A stretch of 40,655 nt of DNA from a virus: the IMG/VR virus record IMGVR_UViG_3300031839_000432, positions 1 to 40,655 of that record, one strand, 5' to 3'. The first letter of the stretch is position 1, and every line of letters begins with the position of its first letter. Below, piece after piece: positions 14,946-22,720 of the stretch. The notes under the pieces are model-generated. The model saw only the letters and a list, made by a program, of their open reading frames with translations, searched no databases and had not been told where the DNA came from. Made by a program: the position numbers and the translations under genes.

Positions 14946-16843
14946 CTTCTACCGCTCGGTTGTAACTCGACACGGGTAGCACCTAGTCGCCACTTATAGC
15001 CTTTTTGATTCAAATCTGATGCGTCATCGTCTGATTCAAACCGGAAAACCACTTGCCTGCCTCTAGTACGCACATTGCTGAATGTGCTGGTTGACGTAAC
15101 TTTAGTCGTTGAGTCGGTTGTTAACGATTGACCCGGATAATCTCTACGTTTAACCACAATGTTCATGCAAGGATCATTACTGACTGACGGGTCTGTTACA
15201 AAAGCCATGTCGGGAATGATCTTTTTCATAAAAGCAAAGTTTTCGCCAGCAGAAATGTCAATGTCCGCAGACTCAATGTAAACATTTGTCATCGGTTCTA
15301 AATTATCGTCATAGCCGGTCTCGTGGTTATACAGGAGGTTGTTGCCACCAACTTTTGCGGCTGCTATTGGCAAATCTTCAATGCCAGCGTCCAGCCAAGA
15401 AAACCGAGTCAAAGACCCGTTCGCCCAAGTTTGCTCTAAATAATTGTAAGTGACATACCGGCTGATCTCGCCGGTTCCGTCCTCTAGGCTTGGGTAAAAG
15501 AACCACATCTCGTTGTATCGACTGTTCACGCTCATAAAGCACTTGAACGCTTGTCCAAGGTCAATGTCGTTGAACACATATTCTTGAACGGTACAAGGCA
15601 AACGCTGCACTGAACCGTTGTAAAAGTTAAAGCCGGTCTTGCTTGCAAAAAAGACGCCGCTTGGAGAGTTTGCGGCAGACTTGGGAGAAAGCAGGCCAGC
15701 ACCTTCGTTCACCAAGTTAACAGCAAAAGTTAAAGGTGGCCCGATAAAGTTCATTGAGTAAAGCGATGTATCGGTCCAGATCAAGATTTCTTGCCGTGAC
15801 TTCAAGCCGCCAACAATAAATGAACCAGACGAAAGCCTAACGTCACCCGCGCTGTTCGTTGCAGTAGGCTCAAATTCAAGCTCATCTTCTGCTGAAGAGA
15901 AGGCAATCAGCATCGGGTCAATAACATTGGTACGAGCAGTACCCGCCGTATTGATAGGGTCAGCGCCTAAAATTACCAGATGCCTGTCAGTTTCACTGGT
16001 AATAACTTGTAAGCCAACGGTAGGAACCAAGTTGGCACCCGTTCTTCCGCTAAGCTCTACTGCTCTCGTCGATACGCCATCGTTCTCGATCCACTCATAA
16101 ATACCAGCGCCACGCGGATTTATAATTAAGTTTTCACCAAAGTTATCGTGCGTCCACAGCCGCAATTGGTTTACAGCAGAGATTGCGCTTGCGGATCCAA
16201 AACCACCAGATCCCCAAGTACCGACACCCCAGCCAGAACTGCTAACATAAGTATCAAGCCCAACATTAATTTGATAAGCACCGACAGTGCTCGATCCACC
16301 ATTACCGGTGTCAGAACCGTTCGCAACCAGCGTAGCGCCTGACGTATCTTTTGCAATAATTTCATAAGTATTCACTCCGGTGACGAGCGACACTTGATAT
16401 TCTTGATTGAGAGCAGAAGCTACAATGTTGCCACCTAACGAGGCAGCTCCAGAGAAAGTCACAAAGTCGTTATTAGCAGCGCCGTGGTTTAGGTCCGTGA
16501 CCGTAATTGTTGAAGATCCGTTGGTTGCGCCAAAGGTTACATCACCAGCATTAGTGGTTGCTCGTATTGGCGTAACATCGAAGTAGCTATTACCTTCCTC
16601 GATGTAATATTTCCAAGTGCTGCCTACGCCAAGGAATCGGGTTCCGGCCAAAGATATCCAAGAGTGCAAAGCTCGGCCAATGCCAAGGAAATATTGAGAT
16701 CCAAGCTGCGCCCAGCCGCCGATTTTTTCAACGCGGCCTTTGCGGAACCTAATAAAGTTGCCATCAACCCACCCGCCTTTTGCGGAATAGTCGGTAGCCT
16801 CTTTATTGATTCCCGGCTGAAAATCTAGTTGTTGCAGCGCCAT
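14942..16843 (-). CDS. large beta-rich tail protein (nozzle/stabilisation type), 633 aa
   Basis: The N-terminus (LDFQPGINKEATDYSAKGG, then WVDGNFIRFRKGRVEKIGGW) is a signature I associate with podovirus tail proteins of the P22 gp10 / T7 gp12 kind, which plug or extend the portal-adaptor tube. The rest is almost entirely beta structure with many Gly, Ser and Thr and repeated WSW- or FFYP-like aromatic strands, as expected for a beta-propeller nozzle. About residues 95-185 form an inserted Ig-like region (TFGATNGSSTITVTD, then SGATLVANGSDTGNGG). It follows adaptor genes and precedes the tail accessory gene, which fits. Family placement is by pattern; gp10-like and gp12-like cannot be separated here. 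Confidence 0.7.
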   Translation of the reverse strand: MALQQLDFQPGINKEATDYSAKGGWVDGNFIRFRKGRVEKIGGWAQLGSQYFLGIGRALHSWISLAGTRFLGVGSTWKYYIEEGNSYFDVTPIRATTNAGDVTFGATNGSSTITVTDLNHGAANNDFVTFSGAASLGGNIVASALNQEYQVSLVTGVNTYEIIAKDTSGATLVANGSDTGNGGSSTVGAYQINVGLDTYVSSSGWGVGTWGSGGFGSASAISAVNQLRLWTHDNFGENLIINPRGAGIYEWIENDGVSTRAVELSGRTGANLVPTVGLQVITSETDRHLVILGADPINTAGTARTNVIDPMLIAFSSAEDELEFEPTATNSAGDVRLSSGSFIVGGLKSRQEILIWTDTSLYSMNFIGPPLTFAVNLVNEGAGLLSPKSAANSPSGVFFASKTGFNFYNGSVQRLPCTVQEYVFNDIDLGQAFKCFMSVNSRYNEMWFFYPSLEDGTGEISRYVTYNYLEQTWANGSLTRFSWLDAGIEDLPIAAAKVGGNNLLYNHETGYDDNLEPMTNVYIESADIDISAGENFAFMKKIIPDMAFVTDPSVSNDPCMNIVVKRRDYPGQSLTTDSTTKVTSTSTFSNVRTRGRQVVFRFESDDDASDLNQKGYKWRLGATRVELQPSGRR

Positions 16844-16849
16844 TTAGCA

Positions 16850-17275
16850 TTACGCCAAACGGATGATTGCGCCAGTTGCAGTTGGTGCTGGAAAAACCAC
16901 CGTGAAATCGCCTGCGGTACTGGTTTTATCGCCACCGAAATCAATGGCTGCAACGGCTTTATCACCTTGCGTGTCGTTGTATATCAGACAGCCTCTCGCA
17001 GTCACGGTTGCTGTGCTGAAGGTGAGATCGTTAAAATCTACACATCCAACCCCGTTTGTAGCGAAAGGCGTTACATTCGTTAACGCAGAACCGCCAGCAG
17101 TGTAATTCGTTCCAGACGCTTGCCCAGTGGTGACGTAAACCGTGGTTCCCGCTCCAAGAGTTGCGCTGGAAGTATAAAGTGCTAACTTAAATGAGTTAGC
17201 ACCGTTCGTAAAATTGTGCGTTCCTGTAAGCAGTTGTTGCTTAAACGAAGTACAAATTGCAGATGTGATGGCCAT
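16850..17275 (-). CDS. small beta-rich virion protein, 141 aa
   Basis: A beta-sandwich-like protein rich in Thr, Ala and Gly (TSFKQQLLTGTHNFTN, then SFKLALYTSSATLG at the N-terminus). It ends with a strand-rich tail, DFTVVFPAPTATGAIIRLA, that I recall from many phage and prophage structural clusters. No enzymatic residues are seen. It is likely a tail-associated or decoration protein. The start is an ATG with an AGGAG-like site (GGAGCTGTGACATGG context) immediately after the upstream stop at 17277. No unusual composition beyond low charge. Confidence 0.7.
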   Translation of the reverse strand: MAITSAICTSFKQQLLTGTHNFTNGANSFKLALYTSSATLGAGTTVYVTTGQASGTNYTAGGSALTNVTPFATNGVGCVDFNDLTFSTATVTARGCLIYNDTQGDKAVAAIDFGGDKTSTAGDFTVVFPAPTATGAIIRLA

Positions 17276-17276
17276 G

Positions 17277-17567
17277 TCACAGCTCCTTGATAATGTTCGC
17301 CATGTCCTCGTGACCTTGCTGGCGCAGCTTATTTGAAAGGGTCACTCGGTCTGATTTTATTGAGTTTTTCATCCCTAGCAATATTACTTGATAAACGTGA
17401 CTTCTGAAAGCCTCCGCTTGCTGTCGAATATGAGGCGCTGCCGTCTCGCTTATACCCACAATTTTATTAGTGACTTGCTCCGCCCAGAACTCAGGGTCAT
17501 GCCCCTTGTTCTGGGTTGTAGAAACCATGACGTTTCCTAGCTGGAAACCGATATCGTCTTTCATCAT
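17277..17567 (-). CDS. small helical virion-cluster protein, 96 aa
   Basis: This is a compact helical protein with the segments NKGHDPEFWAEQVTNKIV, then ETAAPHIRQQAEAFRSHV, a pattern I recall from small proteins in marine phage head-tail clusters. The function is unknown. The conserved His/Trp and the amphipathic helices suggest a binding role within the virion or during assembly. Two ATGs in a row are present at 17567 and 17564, the first overlapping the stop of the upstream gene. It lies between the Rossmann-type enzyme and the beta-rich 141-aa protein in one operon. Confidence 0.7.
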   Translation of the reverse strand: MMKDDIGFQLGNVMVSTTQNKGHDPEFWAEQVTNKIVGISETAAPHIRQQAEAFRSHVYQVILLGMKNSIKSDRVTLSNKLRQQGHEDMANIIKEL

Positions 17568-18283
17568 CCCTTGTATGGCTCCGGGGCTTTGGGAAGTTCA
17601 ATGGTTTCAAGATTATGCTTTTTCACCATTTCGCTCATCATGGAGCGTGGAAACACATGCCACTCTCCATCTTGCGGCATTGCAACTAATGGATCGTCAA
17701 GTCGATGGTAGCCATACAATCGCTCAGTCACACCAACATTGCTATCAAGCAATGACGATCTTGGTGATGCGCCAATCCCGATACCGTTCTCAAGACACTT
17801 ACTGATCCAAAATTCTACGCAAGCTCTGCCAGCTTCAGCGAAGTGAATGTTATGCGCGTAGCTAAAATCCAATCCAAATAGATCTATATGACCGACCCGA
17901 TTCCAATACGCAAAACCCATTGCATACGCAACAGTTGTGTTGAAGTAAGCGCACTTGGCGTCTGTCATGACTTCGGCTAAAGGAAACTCAACCACCGCCG
18001 GAACTCGATCATCAAGCTCACAGGAATAAATAGGTTTGTCAAAGGTTGGCAACAACCGGCGCATAACGTCCGTCTGGTTTCCAGCATCTTCGGTGTCTAA
18101 GTAGCGACTCACCGGATCCATCATGAAAACTCGATCACAAGCAAAAACCGACAAGGCGCTGTTGATTACCCACACCTCGTCCCACTGCTTGCTGTTTTCC
18201 ATGCCAATTACATAATCAATTTGGCTTGCGCCCAAACCAATCAATGCAACTTTTTTTCCTTTTAAACTTTCAATCTTCTCCAT
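17564..18283 (-). CDS. Rossmann-type enzyme, DUF115 / glycosyltransferase-like, 239 aa
   Basis: An enzyme-like protein inside the tail gene cluster. The N-terminus KKVALIGLGASQIDYV is a beta-Gly-x-Gly-x-Ser turn of a Rossmann fold. It is followed by WVINSAL, DRVFMMDP and, after a variable middle, TTVAYAMGFAYWNRVGHIDLFGLDFSY, which recalls the DUF115 / MAF and sialyltransferase-like folds (a G-x-S loop and an h-x-G-x-D loop before Tyr). Those families handle nucleotide sugars. The protein may glycosylate a virion or host surface component, or may have become structural. I find no second catalytic signature. The start is the ATG overlapping the upstream stop in TGATG. The fold is fairly sure, the reaction open. 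Confidence 0.6.
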   Translation of the reverse strand: MEKIESLKGKKVALIGLGASQIDYVIGMENSKQWDEVWVINSALSVFACDRVFMMDPVSRYLDTEDAGNQTDVMRRLLPTFDKPIYSCELDDRVPAVVEFPLAEVMTDAKCAYFNTTVAYAMGFAYWNRVGHIDLFGLDFSYAHNIHFAEAGRACVEFWISKCLENGIGIGASPRSSLLDSNVGVTERLYGYHRLDDPLVAMPQDGEWHVFPRSMMSEMVKKHNLETIELPKAPEPYKG

Positions 18284-18930
18284 CAACTCACCCCTGTCCG
18301 TAATAGGTCATAACGATATTCATCTCGCGTGTCACGACCTTCGGACAGGTTTTTCATCCGACCGATTGCTGCCATGAAACGCTGTTCCATGTTGGCAATC
18401 ACATCGGGAGTTTCTTTTAAGAAGACGGCGGCTTCGGCTAACGTACCGTATAGCAAAGCATCTGGGTAATCAGTGCTAAGCAATGTAGTTCCGCTATCCG
18501 CGCCAGAAGTAAGTGAAGCAGGCTCGTGCAAATAATGCAGCTCTACGCTGTAATTTGCATCAGGAACCGGCGACAGCTCAAATGCTGCGTCATCAAAATT
18601 GCTGTAATACTTTGGGCGGCCCCGGCTAGAAGACGATGGGTCATATTGTTTTAAGAACGACGGATGCTTTAGCAGCAAATAATAGTACGTTCCATTGTCA
18701 ATAATCGCCAACGAAAACGGTGCATAAAAATCAGTAGGTGTCGCTAAGAACCGATTGTTTTGCGAGGTTGTCGCGGTTACATTTTTACGCTGCTCAGACA
18801 ACTGAACCAGCTTAAAAATCCTTGTCTCCGCCTCCTGTATGAAGGTGTTCAGGTTGTTATTAAAAGTCGTTTCATCGACCTGCAAATAATCCTGAACCGC
18901 AGACTTCAAAGTTGCCAAAGTGAAACTCAT
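18283..18930 (-). CDS. head-tail adaptor / tail tubular-like protein, 215 aa
   Basis: The N-terminus FTLATLKSAVQDYLQVDE, then NTFIQEAETRIFKLVQLSEQRKN is typical of phage adaptor proteins that ring the portal and start the tail in podoviruses (T7 gp11 / Sf6 adaptor-like group). A beta-rich middle follows (ATPTDFYAPFSLAIIDNGTYY). The C-terminal helices (LAEAAVFLKETPDVIANME) carry aromatic and basic residues to the end. Length fits the group (about 200 aa). It lies between another adaptor-like gene (19244-19939) and the tail enzyme gene, so the two probably form successive rings. Assignment by pattern. Confidence 0.7.
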   Translation of the reverse strand: MSFTLATLKSAVQDYLQVDETTFNNNLNTFIQEAETRIFKLVQLSEQRKNVTATTSQNNRFLATPTDFYAPFSLAIIDNGTYYYLLLKHPSFLKQYDPSSSSRGRPKYYSNFDDAAFELSPVPDANYSVELHYLHEPASLTSGADSGTTLLSTDYPDALLYGTLAEAAVFLKETPDVIANMEQRFMAAIGRMKNLSEGRDTRDEYRYDLLRTGVS

Positions 18931-19241
18931 GATGTGGTTACCTCCACGTTGCCAACACTACAGGATATTGCAAAAGTTTGCAATTGTGTGCCAAGGATAC
19001 CATCTCCAACATTGGTGTAGACGGTAAAGAAATTGTTGTCACTCGTTTCCGCAGGGCGAGGATCTTTAAGCGCTTGCGGATCAATGGGCGTAGGCTTTCT
19101 CATCAACTGAGGATGCTTTGGCGACCACTGATCAGGACCAACCAAGTAGCCATCCCAAGTTTTCTTCATGTCTCGCAGACGATAGCGAAAACCTGTGATA
19201 TCACAGATTCCCCAAGCTTTCTTGTTGGATGCAAAAGCCAT
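18927..19241 (-). CDS. small virion-cluster protein with a relic zinc-ribbon pattern, 104 aa
   Basis: The layout WGICDITGFRYRLRDMKKT, VGPDQWSPKHPQL, and a Pro-rich DPQALKDPRPAE resembles small phage structural proteins. In the ones I recall, Cys-x-x-Cys pairs sit at the CDITG and VGPDQ places. Here only one of four Cys remains, so the zinc site is probably lost. The C-terminal third is beta-like (FFTVYTNVGDGILGTQLQTFAISCS). Function is unknown, likely a virion component between two adaptor proteins. Overlaps its downstream neighbour by four bases. Confidence 0.6.
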   Translation of the reverse strand: MAFASNKKAWGICDITGFRYRLRDMKKTWDGYLVGPDQWSPKHPQLMRKPTPIDPQALKDPRPAETSDNNFFTVYTNVGDGILGTQLQTFAISCSVGNVEVTTS

Positions 19242-19243
19242 GA

Positions 19244-19939
19244 CTATGCGATGTTGTAGCTTCTAAGATCTGGGGCGACCCTAAAACTTGCTCGCTCCTC
19301 GTCTTGGCTCAACGCTCTGGTAAACTCTTCCTCATACAATTGCTTCAGCATCTGCACTTTTTCAGGAGCTTTTTTAAGAGCCAGATAATAAGACAACCCG
19401 GCAGTCAAGCATGGGTAAAACCGAAACGGCATCTGCAAAGAATTAGCACCACCACCAGCGTCATCCATGCGCGTCAACACGTTAACGTAAACGGTGTATG
19501 TGCTGTTTTTGTCAGGCTGCGGCCAAACCGTAATGGTCGGGGATATCTGCTTATCCACGAAAAATTGATTAGGCTTGCCTGTTGTGGTTTTAGTTGCCAA
19601 GTGAGCGTATTCAGCTCGACTCATGCGGCTCAGCGGAACATCAGTGTTTGTGCCTTGAATTTCTTCTCGGACAAAAACGTCAAGCACATCAATCGCTGCC
19701 GTTGAATTTGTTGGATCAAGATTATAGGTAATCGTACCCGTCAACATCGGGATTGCGTTTTGCTTGATAGTCCATTGGTTTAAACCACGGTTTGCCCACT
19801 CAGCCAACATTAGGTTGAGTGAGCGGGTCGCGGTCCGCAAATCATAGCCAGTACGCAGCTCTAGGCCGCATCTTTCAAACGCTTCCTCGATATACTCGGC
19901 AACATCCGGCTCGAAACTTTTAGTACCGCTGACGGCCAT
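19244..19939 (-). CDS. head-tail adaptor / tail accessory protein, 231 aa
   Basis: The N-terminal half contains the helical motif AEYIEEAFERCGLELRTGYD, then LRTATRSLNLMLAEWANRGLNQWTI. I associate this with podovirus adaptor proteins (P22 gp4 or T7 gp11-like) that dock on the portal and extend the tail. A beta-rich region (TGTITYNLDPTNS, then TYTVYVNVLTRM) follows, and a helical C-terminus with charged residues completes it. No P22 gp4-type lysozyme motif is visible. The gene begins one base before the end of the basic 244-aa gene and is the first tail gene of the series 19939-14634. Confidence 0.7.
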   Translation of the reverse strand: MAVSGTKSFEPDVAEYIEEAFERCGLELRTGYDLRTATRSLNLMLAEWANRGLNQWTIKQNAIPMLTGTITYNLDPTNSTAAIDVLDVFVREEIQGTNTDVPLSRMSRAEYAHLATKTTTGKPNQFFVDKQISPTITVWPQPDKNSTYTVYVNVLTRMDDAGGGANSLQMPFRFYPCLTAGLSYYLALKKAPEKVQMLKQLYEEEFTRALSQDEERASFRVAPDLRSYNIA

Positions 19940-20674
19940 TTACTTTCTCCTTCCGCGACCTCTTCTGCCGCCAGTGGTTCGTGGACGAGGTGGTTCTCTT
20001 CTGGACTTATCGCCCATGCCTTTGCTCTTAATCCCAAGGGCGTCAACTAAGGTGGCTCCAAGACCTTCAAATCTTCGAGGCATCATTCTACCGATATCCG
20101 GATCCGGACCCATAACCGGAGGTCTTAACCTGCCCCCGCCGGGCATTTTTGGCTCGTATGGCGACTCCGTTCTGCGGCGAGCCTGATCTTTAAGGCGATC
20201 AAAAATATTTCCTCTGCCTCTGCCGCCACGATCTGCTTTACCTGCAAGCATCTCTTGAATTCTTTGAAGCTGATCGCGTGAAGGACTTCTTGGACCTCTT
20301 CCCGGCCCAGTTTTTACATGATCGCGAACATTACCATCTCTGCCGGAACGGCGTTTTTTGCCGCGAGAAGACTCGTCTCGGTCATCAACGCCGTTCATGT
20401 CTTCATCTTGGAAGTCATTGGTTCGAATCGGAGGCATTTTTGGACCTCTCCTGCGTGCCGCCTCCTCCGCTTCGCGGCGTTTTTCCATCGCTTCACGAGC
20501 CGCTTGACTCATGGCAATACCTGACCCACTCCCGTCAGGAGGTATCTCTCCTGCAAGAAATCCGGGCCCACTCATGCCGACTGGTTTAGCAGCTCCGCCC
20601 ATCTGTTTGCGCGTTACCCTGCCATATAAACCAGAATTTCCGACTGGTTTTCTGCCGTTATTCTTTTTCATCAT
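19940..20674 (-). CDS. Arg/Gly-rich basic protein, 244 aa, with SGLYGR motif
   Basis: A strongly basic, low-complexity protein. Residues 10-18 hold Gly-Asn-Ser-Gly-Leu-Tyr-Gly-Arg, a peptide that also ends the 232-aa protein (21365-22063) and, with Phe for Tyr, the protein at 22063-22374. The middle (about 55-75) is a charged helix of Glu, Ala and Arg. From residue 95 to the end Arg, Gly and Pro dominate (RRSGRDGNVRDH, then GGRRGRGRRK at the C-terminus), a composition like RGG-type nucleic-acid-binding tails. A DNA- or RNA-condensing internal virion protein is plausible. ATGATG start with GAGGA upstream. Family unknown. Confidence 0.65.
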   Translation of the reverse strand: MMKKNNGRKPVGNSGLYGRVTRKQMGGAAKPVGMSGPGFLAGEIPPDGSGSGIAMSQAAREAMEKRREAEEAARRRGPKMPPIRTNDFQDEDMNGVDDRDESSRGKKRRSGRDGNVRDHVKTGPGRGPRSPSRDQLQRIQEMLAGKADRGGRGRGNIFDRLKDQARRRTESPYEPKMPGGGRLRPPVMGPDPDIGRMMPRRFEGLGATLVDALGIKSKGMGDKSRREPPRPRTTGGRRGRGRRK

Positions 20675-21359
20675 CTAAGTCCTCTTCGTTCGTTTCGGCA
20701 TATAGGTTGTCGAAAACTTGATTAATATCCAAAGTATAGTCTAAATCAGATTTGCTGTAATGAATATGCTGGCTCGGCAAGAAATCTGGCGCTCCTTGGC
20801 CGGTTTCAAACCATGCCGGATGTGTGACTCTTACCCTATTATTGGGCAGCGCAACAATATTTCCGGTCCACTTGCCTGCATCTAACAGCTCTAAAACATG
20901 CGACTGTTTATGTTGGGCAGGGTCATCAGCAATTTCATTTTCCGAATAATCCACCGTGAAAAGGTATTTTGCAGGATAAAATTCGCCGTCAATCTTAGCG
21001 AGCCAAGGACAAGGTGTGCAACGATCAAGGACGTAAACAGCGTGATGATGACTGCTGCAATCCCAAGGCTGAGCAGCCCATACAGGCATTGGTTCAGGCC
21101 ATTCTTCAAACGGCGTATCACCAACCAGCGCGGTGATTGGCATTCTTGCCCACATTGCGCCACCGTGGATATTTGGTTCATCTTCATCAGCCTCGCAACC
21201 TGTAAATAAGATCTGAAACGAAAGACAGCGAGTCGGCATCGTGGTTACACCAATAACCATCGCATGCAGAAACTCGCCGTGATACCTCTGATGATTAACT
21301 GTGTATTCGCGTCTTACCCAAGCTTTAAAGTATGGGATGTTGCTTTGCAAATACGCCAT
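20658..21359 (-). CDS. conserved marine phage protein of unknown function, 233 aa
   Basis: A globular protein of normal composition between two highly basic neighbours. The N-terminus AYLQSNIPYFKAWVRREYTV and the segment MVIGVTTMPTRCLSFQILF, then GGAMWARMPITALVGD are patterns I recall from marine phage clusters. Cys, His and Trp are frequent (CSSHHHAVYVLDRCTPCPW), suggesting a metal-binding or enzyme-like site, but no known catalytic motif is seen. The C-terminus is acidic (EEDLDDEKE). It overlaps the basic 244-aa gene by 17 bases. A virion or assembly role is inferred from the operon only. Confidence 0.65.
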   Translation of the reverse strand: MAYLQSNIPYFKAWVRREYTVNHQRYHGEFLHAMVIGVTTMPTRCLSFQILFTGCEADEDEPNIHGGAMWARMPITALVGDTPFEEWPEPMPVWAAQPWDCSSHHHAVYVLDRCTPCPWLAKIDGEFYPAKYLFTVDYSENEIADDPAQHKQSHVLELLDAGKWTGNIVALPNNRVRVTHPAWFETGQGAPDFLPSQHIHYSKSDLDYTLDINQVFDNLYAETNEEDLDDEKE

Positions 21360-21364
21360 TAATT

Positions 21365-22063
21365 TTACTTCCCGTATAAACCAGAGGATTTCGATGAAGG
21401 TGCTCTAAAGCCGCTCGTAGCGCTTGGCCGAGAAGTTCCTGCAACCTTGCCGCCTTTCTTCATGCCTTTGGCTTTCATCATGCCGCCTCTTTGCATGCCT
21501 TTGGCTTTCATCATGCCGCCTCTTTGCATGCCTTTAGCTTTCATGGCTCCGCCTCTTTGCATTCCGGGTGGCTTGGGCGCTTTCGCTTTAAGGGTTTGAC
21601 GCTGCTTGCGAGCAGCAAGATTACCGTACTTCTTTGTTAGATCGTCAATAACGCCTGTTGGCTGTTTGCGCCCGGTGCTTTGGACAGATCTAAGCAAATT
21701 CTTTTGAGCATCACTCAGCTCTGAAATTGATCTGCCAGTTCCTGCACCAGATCGCGCCTTTGACGGGCCAGCTTCTTTGCCGCCCATACCGGTAGTTTTT
21801 ACAGCTACACCACCTCTTTGCATTCCGGGTGGCTTCGCTCTTTTACCTTTGCCCATCCCACCTTTTGCACCAGCTCTTTTACCGGGCTTGTAGCCGTATT
21901 GATCGGACAGGTTTTGAATTACGCTTGTTGACTGCTTACTGCCTTCTCGTCCCTGAACGGAATCTAAAAGATTTTTTTGCGCTTTGCTTAACGTAGATCG
22001 ACGTTGTGCGCGTGTTGTTGGAGCGCCGCCACGACTGTATCCTTTTGCCTTCATCTTCTTCAT
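21365..22063 (-). CDS. basic repeat protein with two LSxAQKNLL units and MQRGG repeats, 232 aa
   Basis: This is a Lys/Gly/Arg-rich protein with clear internal duplication. The unit Leu-Ser-x-Ala-Gln-Lys-Asn-Leu-Leu-x-Ser-Val-Gln ... Thr-x-Val-Ile-x-x-Leu occurs twice (about residues 25-55 and 115-145). Each is followed by Lys-Pro-Pro-Gly-Met-Gln-Arg-Gly-Gly. Three tandem 11-residue repeats of the MQRGGMMKAKG type follow (DNA repeat 21461-21559). The chain ends in Ser-Ser-Gly-Leu-Tyr-Gly-Lys. Charge and repeats suggest binding to nucleic acid, for example packaged DNA, but no family is recognised. The start codon shares a base with the stop of the upstream gene (TAATG). Confidence 0.65.
   Translation of the reverse strand: MKKMKAKGYSRGGAPTTRAQRRSTLSKAQKNLLDSVQGREGSKQSTSVIQNLSDQYGYKPGKRAGAKGGMGKGKRAKPPGMQRGGVAVKTTGMGGKEAGPSKARSGAGTGRSISELSDAQKNLLRSVQSTGRKQPTGVIDDLTKKYGNLAARKQRQTLKAKAPKPPGMQRGGAMKAKGMQRGGMMKAKGMQRGGMMKAKGMKKGGKVAGTSRPSATSGFRAPSSKSSGLYGK
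21461..21559 (-). repeat. three tandem 33-bp repeats
   Basis: Units at 21461-21493 and 21494-21526 are identical; 21527-21559 differs at a few bases. Each encodes 11 residues of the MQRGGMMKAKG type inside the basic 232-aa gene. Confidence 0.9.
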
Positions 22064-22374
22064 TATCGTCTCCCGAATAAACCGGAATTGCCCGGAGTTT
22101 TCCTGATTGATCCGCCATGAGCGGCGAATGTTTTTACCATCGTAGGCTTGCCGCCTACACCTTGTTTTTTAGACCTTTTTCTGGTCACCGCACTTTTCTT
22201 TTGGCTTTCGCTCATACCCGCTGCTTTCGCCGCCGGTACGCACTTTGGGTAACCCCTGCCGTTTTTTTTTGACGCGCTTTTTCGGCCACATTGCTGATAC
22301 TTACCGTCTTTTTTAGGAGCGCCGATATCGACCCAATTCTCGCCAAACCATTTTTTTAGGCCAGTCCTAGCCAC
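22063..22374 (-). CDS. basic cysteine-containing protein (DUF5872-like), 103 aa
   Basis: Start taken as the GTG at 22374, which overlaps the stop of the upstream gene (GTGGCTAG); a GTG at 22449 would add 25 residues lying in the neighbour's coding region. The protein has LKKWFGENWVDIG, then CGRKSASKKNGRGYPKC and a Lys/Arg-rich second half, which matches the small viral/phage family I recall as DUF5872 (Trp-rich N-terminus, two Cys, basic tail). It ends with Gly-Asn-Ser-Gly-Leu-Phe-Gly-Arg-Arg, the peptide shared with two neighbours. Likely a nucleic-acid-binding virion or packaging accessory protein (inference). Confidence 0.65.
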   Translation of the reverse strand: MARTGLKKWFGENWVDIGAPKKDGKYQQCGRKSASKKNGRGYPKCVPAAKAAGMSESQKKSAVTRKRSKKQGVGGKPTMVKTFAAHGGSIRKTPGNSGLFGRR

Positions 22375-22717
22375 GGGGTACTCGTGTCTTTTTTTGCTTG
22401 CTAGGCATAATTGCGCCACAACCTCGACCTTGAACCATGACGGCTCCACCGGTATTCATGTTTCTAGCAATCGCTTCACCACGCTTACGCTCGTAACGAC
22501 TAAGCTTACCGTCCTTGTTCAAATCGCTTTTCTTCTCGTTCAAGGTAACTTCTCCACCGGTCGCGCCTTTATATTTTCCGCCCATCTTCTTGTACTCCTT
22601 GACCATGTACGCATTTGCGTATGCTGACGGATAAACATCAAACTTCGCCTTAGCCTTAGCTTTTGCTTTAGCGTAAAGGCTTGGGTTCGCTACATTCTTA
22701 GGAGCAGATGAAGTCAC
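22367..22717 (-). CDS. basic small protein with an EF-hand-like loop, 116 aa
   Basis: The N-terminus KNVANPSLYAKAKAKAKAKF and the segment YPSAYANAYMVKEYKKMGGKY are features of a small protein I recall from many marine phages. In the middle Asp65-x-Asn67-x-Asp69-Gly-Lys71-Leu-Ser73-x-x-Glu76 fits a complete 12-residue EF-hand calcium loop followed by a helix. The C-terminus is basic with two Gly-Gly turns and a Gly-Arg-Gly-Cys-Gly peptide. It may bind calcium or simply use the loop structurally. Its 3' end overlaps the start of the DUF5872-like gene. Virion or assembly role inferred from position. Confidence 0.7.
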   Translation of the reverse strand: MTSSAPKNVANPSLYAKAKAKAKAKFDVYPSAYANAYMVKEYKKMGGKYKGATGGEVTLNEKKSDLNKDGKLSRYERKRGEAIARNMNTGGAVMVQGRGCGAIMPSKQKKTRVPRG

Positions 22718-22720
22718 AAG

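Noticed and set aside
22375-22449. Longer N-terminus for the DUF5872-like protein (GTG at 22449)
   Set aside because: The extra 25 residues lie inside the neighbouring gene, lack a ribosome site and fall outside the conserved part; the GTG at 22374 overlapping the upstream stop is more likely.
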